NCBI GenBank assembly: GCA_025359565.1
Contig: JANYFY010000019.1
Span: 57,168-121,167, forward strand
Source of the DNA: Gammaproteobacteria bacterium
Lineage (GTDB): Bacteria; Pseudomonadota; Gammaproteobacteria; Steroidobacterales; Steroidobacteraceae
Direction: 5' to 3'
DNA: 64,000 nucleotides
The notes beneath the pieces were generated by a model, which worked only from the letters and a program-made list of their open reading frames with translations, was not told the origin of the DNA and did no database searches. Shown in pieces: positions 1 to 11,023 of this stretch (position 1 is the first letter of the stretch; the number at the start of each line of letters is the position of its first letter). A program made the translations under genes and the position numbers.

Positions 1-77
1 CGCTGCGCGCCGCCGGCCAAGAAGCCCTCGTTATTGGCCATGTGCAGAGTGGCACTCGCGATGTGGTCATCGCGTGA
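1..77 (+). CDS. purM: Phosphoribosylformylglycinamidine cyclo-ligase, C-terminal end only
   Basis: The window opens inside a coding frame (codons from base 3) that ends at a TGA at 75-77. The last ~24 residues include EALVIGHV and then end in VVIA, which resembles the C-terminus of AIR synthase (PurM), where a glycine-rich turn precedes an 'IG.v' strand. PurM makes aminoimidazole ribonucleotide in purine synthesis. The stop overlaps the GTG start of purN by 4 nt (GTGA), the usual purM-purN coupling. Only the tail is visible, so the call rests largely on context. Confidence 0.75.
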   Translation, partial: LRAAGQEALVIGHVQSGTRDVVIA

Positions 78-718
78 AGCGCAAGATCGCGATCCTCATT
101 TCCGGTCGAGGCAGCAACATGCGTGCTCTGATCGAACGATCCCGTGAATCTGACAGTCTGTTTGAAGTGGTCCTGGTGGCATCCGATAAAGCCGACGCCC
201 TAGGCTTAACGCTTGCTTGCAAACTGAAAATTCCGACTCGCGTACTCCCTGCTAGTCACTACCCGGAGCGCATTGCTTACGATAGCGCCTTAAGCGCGCT
301 CATCCAAGAATATTCTCCTGATTTGATAGTATTAGCTGGATTTATGCGAATTCTATCAGCTGATTTCGTACGCGCTTATGAGGGTCGTATTTTGAATATT
401 CACCCATCGTTATTGCCTAAATTCCCCGGACTTCACACCTATCGCCGAGTTCTCGCGGCACAAGAAAAGGAGCACGGTGCAACGGTACATTTCGTGACCG
501 CCGAGTTGGACAGAGGAGCACCTATTGTACAAAGTCGAATCCCAGTGAATGCCGATGATGACGAACTCAGTTTAGCCGCACGGGTTCAAGCGACCGAACA
601 TCGCCTGTATCCGCTCGCCGTGCAGTGGTACGCTCAAGGTCGACTAAAATATATCAACCAGCAAGCATGGCTTGATGGCAGGGTCCTAGGAGCACCGATA
701 CAATGCGCGCAGGAGTGA
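74..718 (+). CDS. purN: Phosphoribosylglycinamide formyltransferase
   Basis: This 214-residue enzyme transfers a formyl group from 10-formyl-THF to glycinamide ribonucleotide in purine synthesis. The N-terminus has the ISGRGSNM phosphate-binding loop. The active-site segment NIHPSLLPKFPG supplies the catalytic Asn and His, and LDRGAPI carries the conserved Asp. Length is normal for the family. The GTG start at 74 overlaps the purM stop (GTGA), which argues for translational coupling. The 3' end overlaps the next gene by 16 nt. Confidence 0.95.
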   Translation: MKRKIAILISGRGSNMRALIERSRESDSLFEVVLVASDKADALGLTLACKLKIPTRVLPASHYPERIAYDSALSALIQEYSPDLIVLAGFMRILSADFVRAYEGRILNIHPSLLPKFPGLHTYRRVLAAQEKEHGATVHFVTAELDRGAPIVQSRIPVNADDDELSLAARVQATEHRLYPLAVQWYAQGRLKYINQQAWLDGRVLGAPIQCAQE

Positions 719-1392
719 TCATGGGCCTATTCGGCATCGTCACCGCCCACGCGGGCCAGAGCGCTGCACTGGAGCCCTTTAAGGCTCATTATCGCGCCGA
801 ATGGAAAAACATCAACGTGGGCACCAGCGACCTTGAACTACGACGCGACGGAACGCATTATATTTACACTTGGAAAATATCAGCACGCGGCATATTTAGA
901 CTGGTTTACGGCAACGATGTGATTCAAACCAGTAGGTTTTCTGCAGATTCGGAGCATGTCGTGGCCGAGAAGTATCATGCTGAAGATGGCGCCTCGAGGG
1001 CTGACTTGGCTTTCGACTGGCCGCAACAAATTGCACGGGGTCAATCAGAATCAAAGCCCATCGAAATCAAACTTAAAAATGGCACCCAAGACGTGATGTC
1101 GATCCAGGCCGAAGTGATGTTAGGTTTGCGCAACGGAAATTTACCAAAGACATTCCCGATTATCGACAAAGACGAACTCAAAGAATTTATCTACACCCAG
1201 GAAGGTCATGCAGAAATCCATACCGAACTAGGCAAACTCGATACTTTGGTGGTGGCTAGTCAACGCGAAGGTGGCGATCGAGTGCTACGGATGTGGTTTG
1301 CACCGTCGCTCGGGTTTGTGCCCGTGCAGGCTGAACGCACCCGCAACGGCTCTCTTGAATTCGCAATGCGGATCAGGTCCCTAAGTCACTAA
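703..1392 (+). CDS. DUF3108 domain exported protein
   Basis: A 229-residue protein matching the DUF3108 family often found directly after purN in Betaproteobacteria. The N-terminus ([17 protein letters not shown]) looks like a short signal peptide, so the mature protein is probably periplasmic; the rest is beta-rich. Start choice: ATG at 703 is preceded by AGGAG (688-692), and ATG at 721 by AGGAG (711-715). The first gives the better signal peptide. No biochemical function is known to me. Its stop overlaps the convergent dcd stop by 4 nt. Confidence 0.8.
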   Translation: MRAGVIMGLFGIVTAHAGQSAALEPFKAHYRAEWKNINVGTSDLELRRDGTHYIYTWKISARGIFRLVYGNDVIQTSRFSADSEHVVAEKYHAEDGASRADLAFDWPQQIARGQSESKPIEIKLKNGTQDVMSIQAEVMLGLRNGNLPKTFPIIDKDELKEFIYTQEGHAEIHTELGKLDTLVVASQREGGDRVLRMWFAPSLGFVPVQAERTRNGSLEFAMRIRSLSH

Positions 1393-1970
1393 GTCTTAGG
1401 TAGGGTCACGCCGCGTTGCCCTTGGTACTTGCCGCCTCGATCCTTGTAGGAGGTTTCGCAGACCTCGTCCGACTCAAAGAACAGCATTTGTGCTACGCCC
1501 TCGTTGGCATAGATTTTAGCGGGCAACGGAGTTGTATTGGAGAATTCCAGCGTTACATGTCCCTCCCACTCAGGCTCCAGCGGCGTGACGTTTACTATTA
1601 TTCCACAGCGAGCATAAGTCGACTTACCAAGACATATGGTCAGTACACTCCGGGGTATTCGGAAAAATTCCACGGTGCGAGCCAAAGCAAATGAATTCGG
1701 CGGAATAATACAAACAGGTCCTTTGAAGTCGACAAAGGATTTTTCGTCAAAATTCTTAGGGTCGACGATAGTGGAATTGATGTTGGTAAAAATCTTGAAT
1801 TCTTCCGCACAACGCACGTCGTAGCCGTAACTGGAAGTGCCGTAGGAAACAATTTTCTGTCCCGCTGCAACTCGCACCTGTTCGCCTGAATAAGGTTCAA
1901 TCATTGCCTGGCTTTGCGCCATACGCCGAATCCAGCGATCACTCTTAATAGTCATTTTAGGTCGATTCAA
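1389..1970 (-). CDS. dcd: dCTP deaminase
   Basis: A 193-residue protein that deaminates dCTP to dUTP, feeding thymidylate synthesis. Family signatures are visible: the KSTYARCGI substrate-binding stretch and the [10 protein letters not shown] segment with the catalytic Glu. Length fits the E. coli-type trimeric enzyme. It lies 3' of apbC on the same strand with a 14-nt overlap, and converges on the DUF3108 gene. Confidence 0.95.
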   Translation of the reverse strand: MNRPKMTIKSDRWIRRMAQSQAMIEPYSGEQVRVAAGQKIVSYGTSSYGYDVRCAEEFKIFTNINSTIVDPKNFDEKSFVDFKGPVCIIPPNSFALARTVEFFRIPRSVLTICLGKSTYARCGIIVNVTPLEPEWEGHVTLEFSNTTPLPAKIYANEGVAQMLFFESDEVCETSYKDRGGKYQGQRGVTLPKT

Positions 1971-3054
1971 CGGTGATTTTGGGAAACATTCGACTGTAGT
2001 CCTTGTTTAAAATTGACAAACGGGCGGCAGTACGGCGAGCCATTTGCAGGTAAGCCCTGGCACGAGTGCTGTTGGGTTCAGCTACTACCGTTGGCGATCC
2101 CCCGTCGGCGTCTTCACGAATACGGATATCTAAGGGTAATTCGCCTAATAAATGCACACCGTATTGGGCAGCCATGCGCGCTCCTCCCCCGCTACCGAAA
2201 ATATGCTCAGAATGACCGCACTTGCTACAGACATGAACGCTCATATTCTCCACCACGCCAAGCACGCGCACTTCGACTTTTTCAAACATTTTGAGACCCT
2301 TTCGAGCGTCGAGCAGCGCAATATCCTGAGGTGTGGTAACGATGACAGCGCCGCTCACCGGAACTCTTTGCGCCAGGGTGAGCTGAATATCGCCAGTACC
2401 CGGTGGCATGTCGACCACCAAATAATCTAGTTCACCCCAGCGGGTATCCCCAAGAAGCTGGGTTAATGCTTGAGTCACCATAGGGCCTCGCCATGCCATC
2501 GGTTGCTCAGCATCGACCATGAAGCCGATCGACATCACCTCGACTCCATAGGCCATCAAGGGGTTTATATGTTTGCCGTCAATGCTCACGGGCTTCTGAC
2601 CGCTCAACCCCATCATCAAAGGTTGACTCGGACCATAAATATCAGCGTCTAGTAAACCCACTTTGGCACCCTGCCGAGCCCAGGCCAGCGCGAGATTAGC
2701 GGCGGTGGTGGACTTGCCAACGCCGCCTTTGCCGGAGGCGACCGCCACTACATTTTTTACTCCCGCGAGGGGTTTTAGCGTGCGCTGAACCGCATGTGCC
2801 GTGATTTCCGCCCTCAGATTCAGTTCCAAAGTTAAATTTCCTAACAAGGGCTGTAAATGCGTTCGTAGCGCAGTTTGCAGCTCATCCCCATAATCCGCGC
2901 ACGGGAATCCAAACTGTAACTCTATACGTACCTGATTGGGACGTAGCTCCAGGGACCGAATTGCCTTAGCTTCCGCCAGTGTACAACCCAGATAAGGATC
3001 GACAAAAACCTTGAGTTTTTCGTGTAATTCGCTATCGGAGGTCAGTTCGTTCAT
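1957..3054 (-). CDS. apbC: Iron-sulfur cluster carrier protein Mrp/ApbC
   Basis: A Mrp/NBP35-type P-loop ATPase that binds and transfers [4Fe-4S] clusters. From ATG 3054 it has 365 residues: an N-terminal MIP18/DUF59-like domain (about 1-85), then the deviant Walker [10 protein letters not shown] and [10 protein letters not shown]. The CSKCGHSEH stretch carries the C-x-x-C cluster ligands. An upstream frame extension to 3102 adds 16 unlike-family residues and would run into the divergent promoter, so I chose 3054. Fe-S supply fits the Fe-S- and heme-rich gene content nearby. Confidence 0.93.
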   Translation of the reverse strand: MNELTSDSELHEKLKVFVDPYLGCTLAEAKAIRSLELRPNQVRIELQFGFPCADYGDELQTALRTHLQPLLGNLTLELNLRAEITAHAVQRTLKPLAGVKNVVAVASGKGGVGKSTTAANLALAWARQGAKVGLLDADIYGPSQPLMMGLSGQKPVSIDGKHINPLMAYGVEVMSIGFMVDAEQPMAWRGPMVTQALTQLLGDTRWGELDYLVVDMPPGTGDIQLTLAQRVPVSGAVIVTTPQDIALLDARKGLKMFEKVEVRVLGVVENMSVHVCSKCGHSEHIFGSGGGARMAAQYGVHLLGELPLDIRIREDADGGSPTVVAEPNSTRARAYLQMARRTAARLSILNKDYSRMFPKITVEST

Positions 3055-3113
3055 AGGGCTGCAATTGTACCGTAGACCGACTAATTTCGCGTGGTATGGC
3101 ATAATTGCGAAGA

Positions 3114-5501
3114 ATGAGTTTTTTCACTAATTATCGTGCTGATAGGCTAATCGCCGAGATTAAGTCCGAGGCAAACCCAACCAGTCCCACGGCGCAAAAA
3201 GCTGTGGCGAAATTGGTAGCACTTGGGCCGAACGCGATAAATCCGATAGTGACAGCGCTTACCGCCGCTGAGAAACGCGAAACAATGGTGCTTGTCGAGG
3301 CGCTGTCGAGCTTGATCGACTCGAAATCGCTCCCGCAGGTGCTAAACGCGATGGCAGAAAGCAATGGACGCGCCGTTTCTGGAATTGCCTGGGCATTATC
3401 CTCCAGTCGCAATTATTCCACTGGCGCGTTACTTGAGGCTTTAACCAAGCCCGAAATGCCGCGTCAAGCGATTCTAGACGTCATAACAGCCCAAAAATCT
3501 CGATTTTCGATGCGGGAGTTGCTGAATGCGGCGTATTTGCAAGAAGCCAATGAACGAGCGGGTCTATTTAAAATTATCGCAGAAGTTGCTGACGAATCCT
3601 CAATCGACGATCTACTGACGCGAATTGAGGGCAAGGATCCCATTGCAAGAGTTCATATCATCAGTGTTCTCGCCCGTTTTAATACCCCCAAAGTACAAAC
3701 GGCGATTCAGGCGCAGGTCAAAGATAGCCACAAGTCCGTTCGATCCGCAGCGTTATCAGCGTTATCACGAATGAGCGGGCCCTTCGACGTGGCCTTGTTG
3801 TGCACGCTGTTGCGCGATCCCGAAATTGAAGTGCAGAACAAAGCCGTCGACCTGATCATCCATGCCGATCACCCCGACACGGTCAAGTATTTAGTCGACA
3901 TTCTCAAGGATGAGAACGAATTCGCCAGACGCGCTGCAGTGGAAGTGCTAAACGCGGTCGGTACTGCACAATCTGTTAAGTATTTGCTTGCGATCCTTGC
4001 CGATACTGATTGGTGGGTGCGTACGCGCGCTGCCGATGCCTTAGGCAAAATAGGCGGTCCACGCGTAGTTGATGCGGTATTAGTACTTATTAAGGACGAA
4101 AACCAAGATATCCGTCGAGCAGCCATTGAGATACTGAATCAAACCAAAGACGAACGCGCCGTGGTCCAGTTAATTGAAGCGACGCGCGATAAGGATTGGT
4201 GGGTTAGCGAACGCGCGGTCGACGCTTTAGCTGAAATCGGCAGCGTCAAAGCCCTACCTCGTTTCATTGAAATGCTGGGTTTGCGTGAGGCTAAATCCTT
4301 GCCCACTGTGATTCGAGCTATAGGTAAGGTCGGCGATCCAAAAAACATCGAATCCTTAATGCCGCTGCTAGAGCGCCCCGAAAACGAGATTAAGCTCGAA
4401 ACTATTGCTGCACTCGCCAAACTTAGCGATGAGCGGCGTGCCGATACTGTCCGACTAAAGCTGCGCTCCTTGCCAACGACCGGTGAAGCGGCGTTAGGTC
4501 AAGCGGTGGCAAGCGCTATTCGGCTGCTCGATGGCAAGTTTTCCACGCAACAAGTTACGATGGGCAGCCAGGTCCCGAAACCACCGGATCCCTCTCACAC
4601 GCTGCTGGTTGACAACAAAGAGATTGCTGAGGTTATCAAACAACAAGAAGTATTAGCAGCGCGCCTCGACATCAGCACACTTCAACCTGGAGATATTATC
4701 GAAGGTCGCTACAAATATATCGAGAAGATCGGTAAGGGTGCCTTCGGTACAGTCCTACTGATGGAAGATACCGTAGTCGAAGAGCGCTTAATCTTAAAGT
4801 TTTTAAATCCCAACGTCTCCTCCGACGAAGAAATGATGAAACGCTTCGTACATGAGTTACGTTACAGTCGCAAAATAACGCATAAAAATGTCATTAGAAT
4901 TTACGATTTTCTTTACATCCGTGGCAATTACGCGATATCAATGGAATATTTTCCCTCGCACACTTTGGGCGGTGAAATTGTTAGTGAGAAACCGGTCGAA
5001 CTTAAACGCGCGATAAAATTTGGTATTGACATTGCTACCGGCATGACGGTAGCGCACCAGGCCGGTATCGTGCACCGTGACTTAAAGCCTGCTAATATTT
5101 TGATCGACAACACTAGTCTGCTTAAGATTGTGGACTTCGGGGTAGCCGCCGCGCAAAGCCAGGGAGACACCCAGCTTACAAAAACAGGCTATGTGATCGG
5201 TTCACCGAAGTACATGGCGCCCGAGCAAATTTTGGGCAAAAAAGTCGATGAACGTGCGGACATTTATAGCGTGGGAGTGATTCTTTATGAGTTACTGTGC
5301 GGTGTCCCACCTTATACGCGCGGCGACCATATGTCCGTGATGTACCAGCATGTTCAAGGTAAGGCGCGTCCGCCTATCGAAATTAACAAAACACTCCCTC
5401 AAGAGTTAAATAATTTGGTCGTACAGTGTATGTCGTTAGATAAGACCAAGAGGCCGCAATCGATGGACGAATTACGACTCTCGCTCGAAAAATTTATTTA
5501 G
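3114..5501 (+). CDS. HEAT-repeat serine/threonine protein kinase
   Basis: About 795 residues. Residues ~20-470 are tandem HEAT/PBS-lyase-like repeats (for example DTDWWVRTRAADALGKIG and the later DKDWWVSERAVDAL). Residues ~525-795 form a Hanks-type kinase with GKGAFGTV (glycine loop), LILKF (lysine), HRDLKPAN (catalytic loop), DFG and APE, so it should be active. ATG 3114 is preferred over an in-frame TTG at 3105. No transmembrane segment is seen, so it is probably cytosolic. It sits 38 nt before two PilT-family ATPases, hinting that it may phosphorylate a pilus or motility component; this is inference. Confidence 0.88.
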   Translation: MSFFTNYRADRLIAEIKSEANPTSPTAQKAVAKLVALGPNAINPIVTALTAAEKRETMVLVEALSSLIDSKSLPQVLNAMAESNGRAVSGIAWALSSSRNYSTGALLEALTKPEMPRQAILDVITAQKSRFSMRELLNAAYLQEANERAGLFKIIAEVADESSIDDLLTRIEGKDPIARVHIISVLARFNTPKVQTAIQAQVKDSHKSVRSAALSALSRMSGPFDVALLCTLLRDPEIEVQNKAVDLIIHADHPDTVKYLVDILKDENEFARRAAVEVLNAVGTAQSVKYLLAILADTDWWVRTRAADALGKIGGPRVVDAVLVLIKDENQDIRRAAIEILNQTKDERAVVQLIEATRDKDWWVSERAVDALAEIGSVKALPRFIEMLGLREAKSLPTVIRAIGKVGDPKNIESLMPLLERPENEIKLETIAALAKLSDERRADTVRLKLRSLPTTGEAALGQAVASAIRLLDGKFSTQQVTMGSQVPKPPDPSHTLLVDNKEIAEVIKQQEVLAARLDISTLQPGDIIEGRYKYIEKIGKGAFGTVLLMEDTVVEERLILKFLNPNVSSDEEMMKRFVHELRYSRKITHKNVIRIYDFLYIRGNYAISMEYFPSHTLGGEIVSEKPVELKRAIKFGIDIATGMTVAHQAGIVHRDLKPANILIDNTSLLKIVDFGVAAAQSQGDTQLTKTGYVIGSPKYMAPEQILGKKVDERADIYSVGVILYELLCGVPPYTRGDHMSVMYQHVQGKARPPIEINKTLPQELNNLVVQCMSLDKTKRPQSMDELRLSLEKFI

Positions 5502-5539
5502 CGGCAATTTATTGAGCTTCAGGAAGGCTTGTTAGCACC

Positions 5540-6631
5540 ATGGCAAGAATCGATGCTTTTCTAAAACTAGGACTCGCACAAGGATGTTCGGACTTACATC
5601 TGGCCGTGGGTGTTCCTCCTATGCTACGCATGCACGGCGATCTGGTACCGATTAAATTCCGTGAATTAGGGGATGCGGAGCTTGACGGTTACATTTCTGA
5701 AGTACTGACGCAATCGCAACTAAAAATATTACGCGACGGTCATGACTTAGATTTCTCGTATGTTTCTACCGAGGGGGGCCGCTTTCGCGTCAACGTGTTT
5801 CGCAAGGAGACCGGCATTGGCGCCGCTTTTCGATCAATTCCCATGCAAATGCCTAGTATTGATCAATTGGGATTACCGTCTATTGTGCGTAAATTATGCG
5901 ATTACCATCAAGGCATGATTTTAGTCACTGGCTCAACGGGCACTGGCAAGTCAACCACGCTAGCTTCAATGATTGACTACTTGAATACCACCCGGGCGCT
6001 TAATATCATTAGCTTAGAGGACCCCATCGAATTCGTGCACCGCAGTAAATCTAGTCAAGTCATCCAACGCGAACTGGGTACTCATCTACCTTCCTTTGCT
6101 GAAGGCGTGCGCGCGGCCATGCGCGAAGATCCGGATGTAATTTTGGTTGGGGAGTTGCGCGATGCCGAAACAATTTCCATGGCCATGACTGCCGCCGAAA
6201 CTGGTCACTTGGTGTTGGGAACATTACACACCACTTCAGCCACCAAGACTATTGATCGGGTAATTGACGCACTACCTACCGAGGAGCGAGAGCAAACCAA
6301 AAGTTTTCTTGCGCAAAGTTTGATCGCCGTCATTACCCAGGTTTTGGTCAAGAGTCCCGACCAACGAGCACGCCGTGCTATTTGTGAGGTCATGGTACTT
6401 ACTAAGGCCATCGGCAAACTCATCATGACTGATCAAACGCATCAAATTCCGAGCCAGCTGCAAATGGGTAAAGAATACGGCATGCAGTTATTGGACCAAG
6501 CGCTCCTCGCGGCCATCAATGCCAAAGAAGTCGACCCCGAGCATGCCTATTCGTATGCCTCTGACAAACGCCAATTCCAGCGCTTTGTTTCAGAGATCGA
6601 TATCCCGCCGACGCCTAGTAATGGGACTTAA
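5540..6631 (+). CDS. pilT: Type IV pilus retraction ATPase PilT
   Basis: 363 residues. A PilT-family hexameric ATPase that powers pilus retraction from the cytoplasmic side of the inner membrane. It has the N-terminal PilT fold (SDLHLAVGVPPMLRMHG), Walker A GSTGTGKSTT near residue 130, an Asp box (EDPIEFVH), Walker B VILVGELRD and the His box LGTLHTTSATKTIDR. Paired with a second PilT-like gene 6 nt downstream, as in pilT-pilU pairs. No other pilus genes are in the window. Confidence 0.9.
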   Translation: MARIDAFLKLGLAQGCSDLHLAVGVPPMLRMHGDLVPIKFRELGDAELDGYISEVLTQSQLKILRDGHDLDFSYVSTEGGRFRVNVFRKETGIGAAFRSIPMQMPSIDQLGLPSIVRKLCDYHQGMILVTGSTGTGKSTTLASMIDYLNTTRALNIISLEDPIEFVHRSKSSQVIQRELGTHLPSFAEGVRAAMREDPDVILVGELRDAETISMAMTAAETGHLVLGTLHTTSATKTIDRVIDALPTEEREQTKSFLAQSLIAVITQVLVKSPDQRARRAICEVMVLTKAIGKLIMTDQTHQIPSQLQMGKEYGMQLLDQALLAAINAKEVDPEHAYSYASDKRQFQRFVSEIDIPPTPSNGT

Positions 6632-6637
6632 ATTTTA

Positions 6638-7705
6638 ATGGCGGTCATCGACAGCTATCTCACCCAAGTTTTGGAACGCAGTGGCTCTGACTTGCATTTT
6701 TTAGCGGGTGACCCTGCGCGTGTCAGGCGCTATGGGGAACTTCAGACGCTCAATCAAGAGCCATTAGAGGCGGAAATGGTCAAGACGAGCTTGTACGAAA
6801 TCATGCCTAAACTAGCGATTCAAAGATTCGAAGCTAAAGATGGTACCGATTTTGCCTACAGTATGCCCGGAGTTGCAAGATTTCGTGTCAATGTCATGCG
6901 TCACCTTAACGGAATGGGCGCAGTATTTCGCGCGATCCCCTCCAAAGCGAAAACCATGGACGAACTCGATTTGCCGCAGGCCGTTCGTGAGTTCTGTAAA
7001 ACAAACAATGGACTTATTTTAGTTACGGGTAAGACCGGATCTGGTAAGTCCACCACCTTAGCCTCCATGATCGACGACATTAATACGCGGGAAAAAGGTC
7101 ACATATTGACTATTGAGGATCCGATCGAATTCGTTCATGCCCGCAAAAATTGTCTCATTAGTCAGCGTGAGATCGGTGTTCACGCCTCATCATTTTCCTC
7201 TGCATTGCAGTCCGCCCTGCGCGAGGATCCCGATGTAATTCTCGTCGGTGAACTTCGCGACCTTGAAACTATGAGTATCGCAGTTACTGCTGCGGAAATG
7301 GGCATTCTTGTGATGGGGACTCTACATACCAATGGAGCCGCAGCCACGGTTGATCGTATGATCAACGCGTTTCCGGCTGACAAACAACCGCATGTGCGCA
7401 CTATGCTCTCCACCAGCCTGCGGGGCGTAGTCTCGCAACAGCTTATTGCGAAAGCGGATAACAAAGGACGTGTGGCAGCGCTAGAAATTTTGGTTAATAC
7501 GCCGGCGGTCGCCAATTTGATTCGGCAAGGGAAAATGGACCAACTTGAAAATGCTATTCAGAGTGGCGGGGCCCTTGGCATGCGCACGATGGATAGCGCC
7601 ATACAAGTGTTATTGGATAAGCGATTAATCACAGGCAAAGATGCATTTAGGAAGTCCATTAATAAATCTAAATTTGAACAATTTCGCGATGATTCGTCGA
7701 AATGA
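6638..7705 (+). CDS. pilU: PilT-family accessory retraction ATPase, PilU
   Basis: 355 residues, clearly paralogous to the preceding PilT. It has Walker A GKTGSGKSTT, IEDPIEFVHAR, Walker B VILVGELRDLET and His-box GTLHTNGAAATVDR. The order after pilT and its greater divergence suggest PilU, which assists PilT in forceful retraction. Its last codons overlap the metG start by 4 nt (ATGA), tying metG expression to this operon. Confidence 0.87.
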   Translation: MAVIDSYLTQVLERSGSDLHFLAGDPARVRRYGELQTLNQEPLEAEMVKTSLYEIMPKLAIQRFEAKDGTDFAYSMPGVARFRVNVMRHLNGMGAVFRAIPSKAKTMDELDLPQAVREFCKTNNGLILVTGKTGSGKSTTLASMIDDINTREKGHILTIEDPIEFVHARKNCLISQREIGVHASSFSSALQSALREDPDVILVGELRDLETMSIAVTAAEMGILVMGTLHTNGAAATVDRMINAFPADKQPHVRTMLSTSLRGVVSQQLIAKADNKGRVAALEILVNTPAVANLIRQGKMDQLENAIQSGGALGMRTMDSAIQVLLDKRLITGKDAFRKSINKSKFEQFRDDSSK

Positions 7706-9819
7706 TCAAGCGACGCAGAATTTTAGTTACCAGCGCTCTTCCGTACGCAAATGGTCCTATTCACATAGGTCACTTGCTCGAAGTCATACAAACCGATATC
7801 TGGGTGCGGTTCCAAAAAGCGCGCGGCCACGAGTGCTATTATGTGTGCGCCGACGACACCCATGGCACCCCTATTATGCTCAAAGCGCAAGCCGACGGGA
7901 TCAGCGCTAACACACTCATTGAGAGAATAAATCGCGAACACAAACGCGATTTCGCAGAAATGTTGATTGACTTCGATAATTTTGGCTCGACAAATTCGCT
8001 AGATAACAAGGCTTTATGCGAACGCATCTATCTTAATCTGCGCAACGCCGGGCACATTGAAAAACGCACAATTCGCCAGGCCTACGACGAACAAGCGCAG
8101 ATGTTTTTACCCGACCGCTATGTTAAAGGAGAATGCCCGACCTGTGGTACTGCCGATCAGTATGGCGATTCGTGCGAATCTTGCGGAGCAACTTATTCGC
8201 CGGCTGATTTAAAAAACGCGATCTCAGTGGTCAGCGGTACGACTCCCGTCGAGAAGGAGTCTGAGCATTATTTTTTTAAGCTGAGTAGTTTTGAAGAAGA
8301 TTTAGTCATGTGGATTCAGAGTGGTGCGGTGCAGCCAGGCGTTGCGCGAAAACTCAACGAGTGGTTTACCCAGGGGCTCAAGGACTGGGATATATCGCGA
8401 GATATCCCATATTTTGGCTTTGAAATTCCGGAAGCGCCCGGCAAGTATTTCTATGTCTGGTTTGATGCTCCCATCGGCTACCTTGCAAGCTTCGCTGAAT
8501 TATGTGCGCGTACATCGCTTAAATTAGAAGATTTTTTCAAAGTAGATTCCTGTACCGAACTCCATCATTTTATCGGCAAAGACATTCTCTATTTTCACAC
8601 GCTCTTCTGGCCAGCGATTCTACAGGCCGCCGGTATGCGTCGACCCACCAGTGTGCATACGCATGGTTTTCTGACCATTAATGGTCAGAAAATGTCTAAG
8701 TCGCGTGGTACATTAATTACCGCGCGTCGTTATCTGGAACGCTTTCCTTGCGAGTACTTGCGCTACTACCTCGCCGCCAAATTAGGGTCAGGCTTGGACG
8801 ATTTGGACCTCAACTTAAGCGAGTTTTCGACACGTTTGAATTCAGATATCGTGGGAAAACTTGTCAACATTGCGAGCCGCTGCGCAGGATTTATCACCCG
8901 TAGCGCCTCAGGGACAATGAGCTCGGGGGAACAGAGCTCGGGGTCACTTGCCACTCGCTTGCCTGAGCCGCAACTGTATGCCGAGTTCGCTGCTGCAGGC
9001 GAATCGATCGCGGCGGCCTATGAGTCGCGTGACACGGCAAGCGCGATTCGGGAAATCATGACACTTGCTGATCGCGCAAACCAATACATTGATCAGCGTA
9101 AACCTTGGGTATTGGCCAAATCGCCTGAAAAATTGCTGGAAGTGCAAGCAATATGTACGCAAGGTTTAAATTTATTCCGCGCGCTTATGATCTACCTACA
9201 ACCCGTTTTGCCGGTAATGGCGACAAAATCGATGCATTTTTTCCGGGAAACTGCGTGGTCGTGGGAATCCGCGGCTACACCTATTTTAGGCACTCGCATA
9301 GCACCTTATGAGCCGCTTGCGACACGACTCGACCCGAAGGCGGTGGCGCAATTAATCGACTCCGACCCGATCCCACCACCGCTAGGCCCAGCGAACATGG
9401 TGACTGCTATACCTCTGGCAGCTGCGCTAACCCCGGTAGCTCGATCTACCTCAAATGTATCCGACACTTTAAGCGCCGGTGCTGCCGCTGCGCACATAAC
9501 TATAGATGAGTTCATGCGAGTTGATTTGCGAGTAGCCCGGGTCATTGCCGCCGATTTAGTGGAAGGAGCCGATAAGCTCTTACGCTTAAAGGTCAATGTG
9601 GGTGAACTAGGCGATCGATTAATTCTTGCCGGCATTCGTGCCGCATACGATCCGCAAACACTGATTGACCGACTGATTGTCGTGGTTGCCAATTTGGAGC
9701 CGCGTAAAATGCGCTTTGGAATATCCGAGGGCATGACGCTTGCGGCAGGTCCAGGCGGGAAAGACCTTTTCTTGTTATCGCCCGACTCCGGTGCGAGTCC
9801 TGGCATGCGCATTAAATAG
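7702..9819 (+). CDS. metG: Methionyl-tRNA synthetase
   Basis: 705 residues. Class I synthetase charging tRNA-Met. The HIGH signature appears as PIHIGHLLE near residue 16 and KMSKSRGT near 330. A CPxC...CxxC zinc knuckle (CPTCG and CESCG) lies near 145-160. The C-terminal ~110 residues form the EMAPII-like tRNA-binding domain (DLRVARV...), used in dimeric bacterial MetRS. Coupled to pilU by a 4-nt overlap and followed after 2 nt by the RnfB-like gene. Confidence 0.97.
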   Translation: MIKRRRILVTSALPYANGPIHIGHLLEVIQTDIWVRFQKARGHECYYVCADDTHGTPIMLKAQADGISANTLIERINREHKRDFAEMLIDFDNFGSTNSLDNKALCERIYLNLRNAGHIEKRTIRQAYDEQAQMFLPDRYVKGECPTCGTADQYGDSCESCGATYSPADLKNAISVVSGTTPVEKESEHYFFKLSSFEEDLVMWIQSGAVQPGVARKLNEWFTQGLKDWDISRDIPYFGFEIPEAPGKYFYVWFDAPIGYLASFAELCARTSLKLEDFFKVDSCTELHHFIGKDILYFHTLFWPAILQAAGMRRPTSVHTHGFLTINGQKMSKSRGTLITARRYLERFPCEYLRYYLAAKLGSGLDDLDLNLSEFSTRLNSDIVGKLVNIASRCAGFITRSASGTMSSGEQSSGSLATRLPEPQLYAEFAAAGESIAAAYESRDTASAIREIMTLADRANQYIDQRKPWVLAKSPEKLLEVQAICTQGLNLFRALMIYLQPVLPVMATKSMHFFRETAWSWESAATPILGTRIAPYEPLATRLDPKAVAQLIDSDPIPPPLGPANMVTAIPLAAALTPVARSTSNVSDTLSAGAAAAHITIDEFMRVDLRVARVIAADLVEGADKLLRLKVNVGELGDRLILAGIRAAYDPQTLIDRLIVVVANLEPRKMRFGISEGMTLAAGPGGKDLFLLSPDSGASPGMRIK

Positions 9820-9821
9820 CT

Positions 9822-10388
9822 ATGGCTATTGAGCCCGCATCTGGCGCGGTCGCGCGTATTGATGCGCTTCTACCACAGACGCAATGTACTCGCTGCGGTT
9901 ACCCTGGCTGCGAGCCGTACGCGACCGCTATTGCAAACGGCAGCGCCCAAATCAACCAGTGCCCACCCGGCGGCAGCGCCACCATCCGGGCACTGGCGAC
10001 GCTTCTCGGCGTTCCGATATTGGCCTTAAATCCCCTCCACGGCGTGGAGGCACTGCCCACGGTGGCCTGGATTGACGAATCACGCTGCATTGGTTGCGCG
10101 CGGTGCCTGGCACCTTGCCCAGTTGATGCCATAGTGGGCGCTGCCAAATTTACCCACACGGTGATCTCCGAACGTTGCACCGGCTGCGAACTTTGCCTAG
10201 CACCCTGCCCGGTTGATTGTATTGAATTACGTCCCACAGACTCAAAACCGATTGATGCAAGTGTCAATCGCGAGCGCTACACTACCCACGTGGCGCGACG
10301 ATACCTGCATGAGCAGGCGCGGCAGAGAATTCTGGACGCCAAAAAAGCTAACGCGCCGCGCGATAGCGATTCAAGCCGTATGTCATGA
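9822..10388 (+). CDS. RnfB-like ferredoxin (stand-alone electron transport protein)
   Basis: 188 residues. It begins with the four-cysteine cluster motif of RnfB ([13 protein letters not shown]...CPPGG), followed by two [4Fe-4S] ferredoxin motifs ([12 protein letters not shown] and [12 protein letters not shown]). The hydrophobic N-terminal anchor of true RnfB is missing, and no other rnf genes are present, so this is the soluble stand-alone form seen next to nth in Betaproteobacteria. The likely role is electron transfer, possibly to endonuclease III or Fe-S repair; partners are unknown. It overlaps nth by 4 nt (ATGA). Confidence 0.85.
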   Translation: MAIEPASGAVARIDALLPQTQCTRCGYPGCEPYATAIANGSAQINQCPPGGSATIRALATLLGVPILALNPLHGVEALPTVAWIDESRCIGCARCLAPCPVDAIVGAAKFTHTVISERCTGCELCLAPCPVDCIELRPTDSKPIDASVNRERYTTHVARRYLHEQARQRILDAKKANAPRDSDSSRMS

Positions 10389-11023
10389 GCCCCGAAAGTA
10401 GAAAATTATTCTTCACCAGACTAAGGGAAAGCAACTCAGCACCGCGCACCGAATTGCTATACAACTCGCCTTTCGAGCTATTAATCGCCGTCATTCTGTC
10501 CGCTCAAGCAACTGACCTCAGCGTTAATTACGCGACTGCACCGCTCTTTCAGATTGCGAATACGCCCGCGAAGATCGCTGCACTGGGTGTGAATACTCTC
10601 TCGCAACACATTAAATCGATTGGGCTTTTCAATACCAAGGCTAAAAACATCATCGCCACTTGCAAATTACTAATTGACCGACACGCAGGCGAGGTACCAC
10701 GGGACCGCGCTGCGCTCGAAGATCTGCCCGGAGTCGGTCGCAAGACGGCTAATGTAATATTAAACACCGCTTTTGGCGAGACGACCATTGCGGTTGATAC
10801 CCATATTTTCCGCGTCGCCAACCGCACAGGTCTTGCACGTGGCAAGAATGTACGCAGCGTGGAGGATAAATTAATGAAGGTCGTCCCTGCAGAATTTCGC
10901 AAAGGCGCTCACCATTGGCTCATCCTACACGGACGGTATATTTGCAAAGCCCGTAAACCCGCATGTACCGTCTGTAGGATTGTGGATATCTGCGGATATC
11001 GACATAAGTCTACAAGTGTTTAA
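10385..11023 (+). CDS. nth: Endonuclease III (base-excision DNA glycosylase/AP lyase)
   Basis: 212 residues. It removes oxidised pyrimidines and cleaves abasic sites. The helix-hairpin-helix [13 protein letters not shown] contains the catalytic Lys, and [11 protein letters not shown] contains the catalytic Asp. The C-terminal [4Fe-4S] ligands follow the exact C-x6-C-x2-C-x5-C spacing ([17 protein letters not shown]). The stop is directly followed by the ATG of the DUF1841 gene. Confidence 0.96.
   Translation: MSPESRKLFFTRLRESNSAPRTELLYNSPFELLIAVILSAQATDLSVNYATAPLFQIANTPAKIAALGVNTLSQHIKSIGLFNTKAKNIIATCKLLIDRHAGEVPRDRAALEDLPGVGRKTANVILNTAFGETTIAVDTHIFRVANRTGLARGKNVRSVEDKLMKVVPAEFRKGAHHWLILHGRYICKARKPACTVCRIVDICGYRHKSTSV

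Noticed and set aside
9306..9812. Antisense frame (168 codons) opposite the metG tail
   Set aside because: Fully within metG's tRNA-binding domain; no independent start signal or homology.
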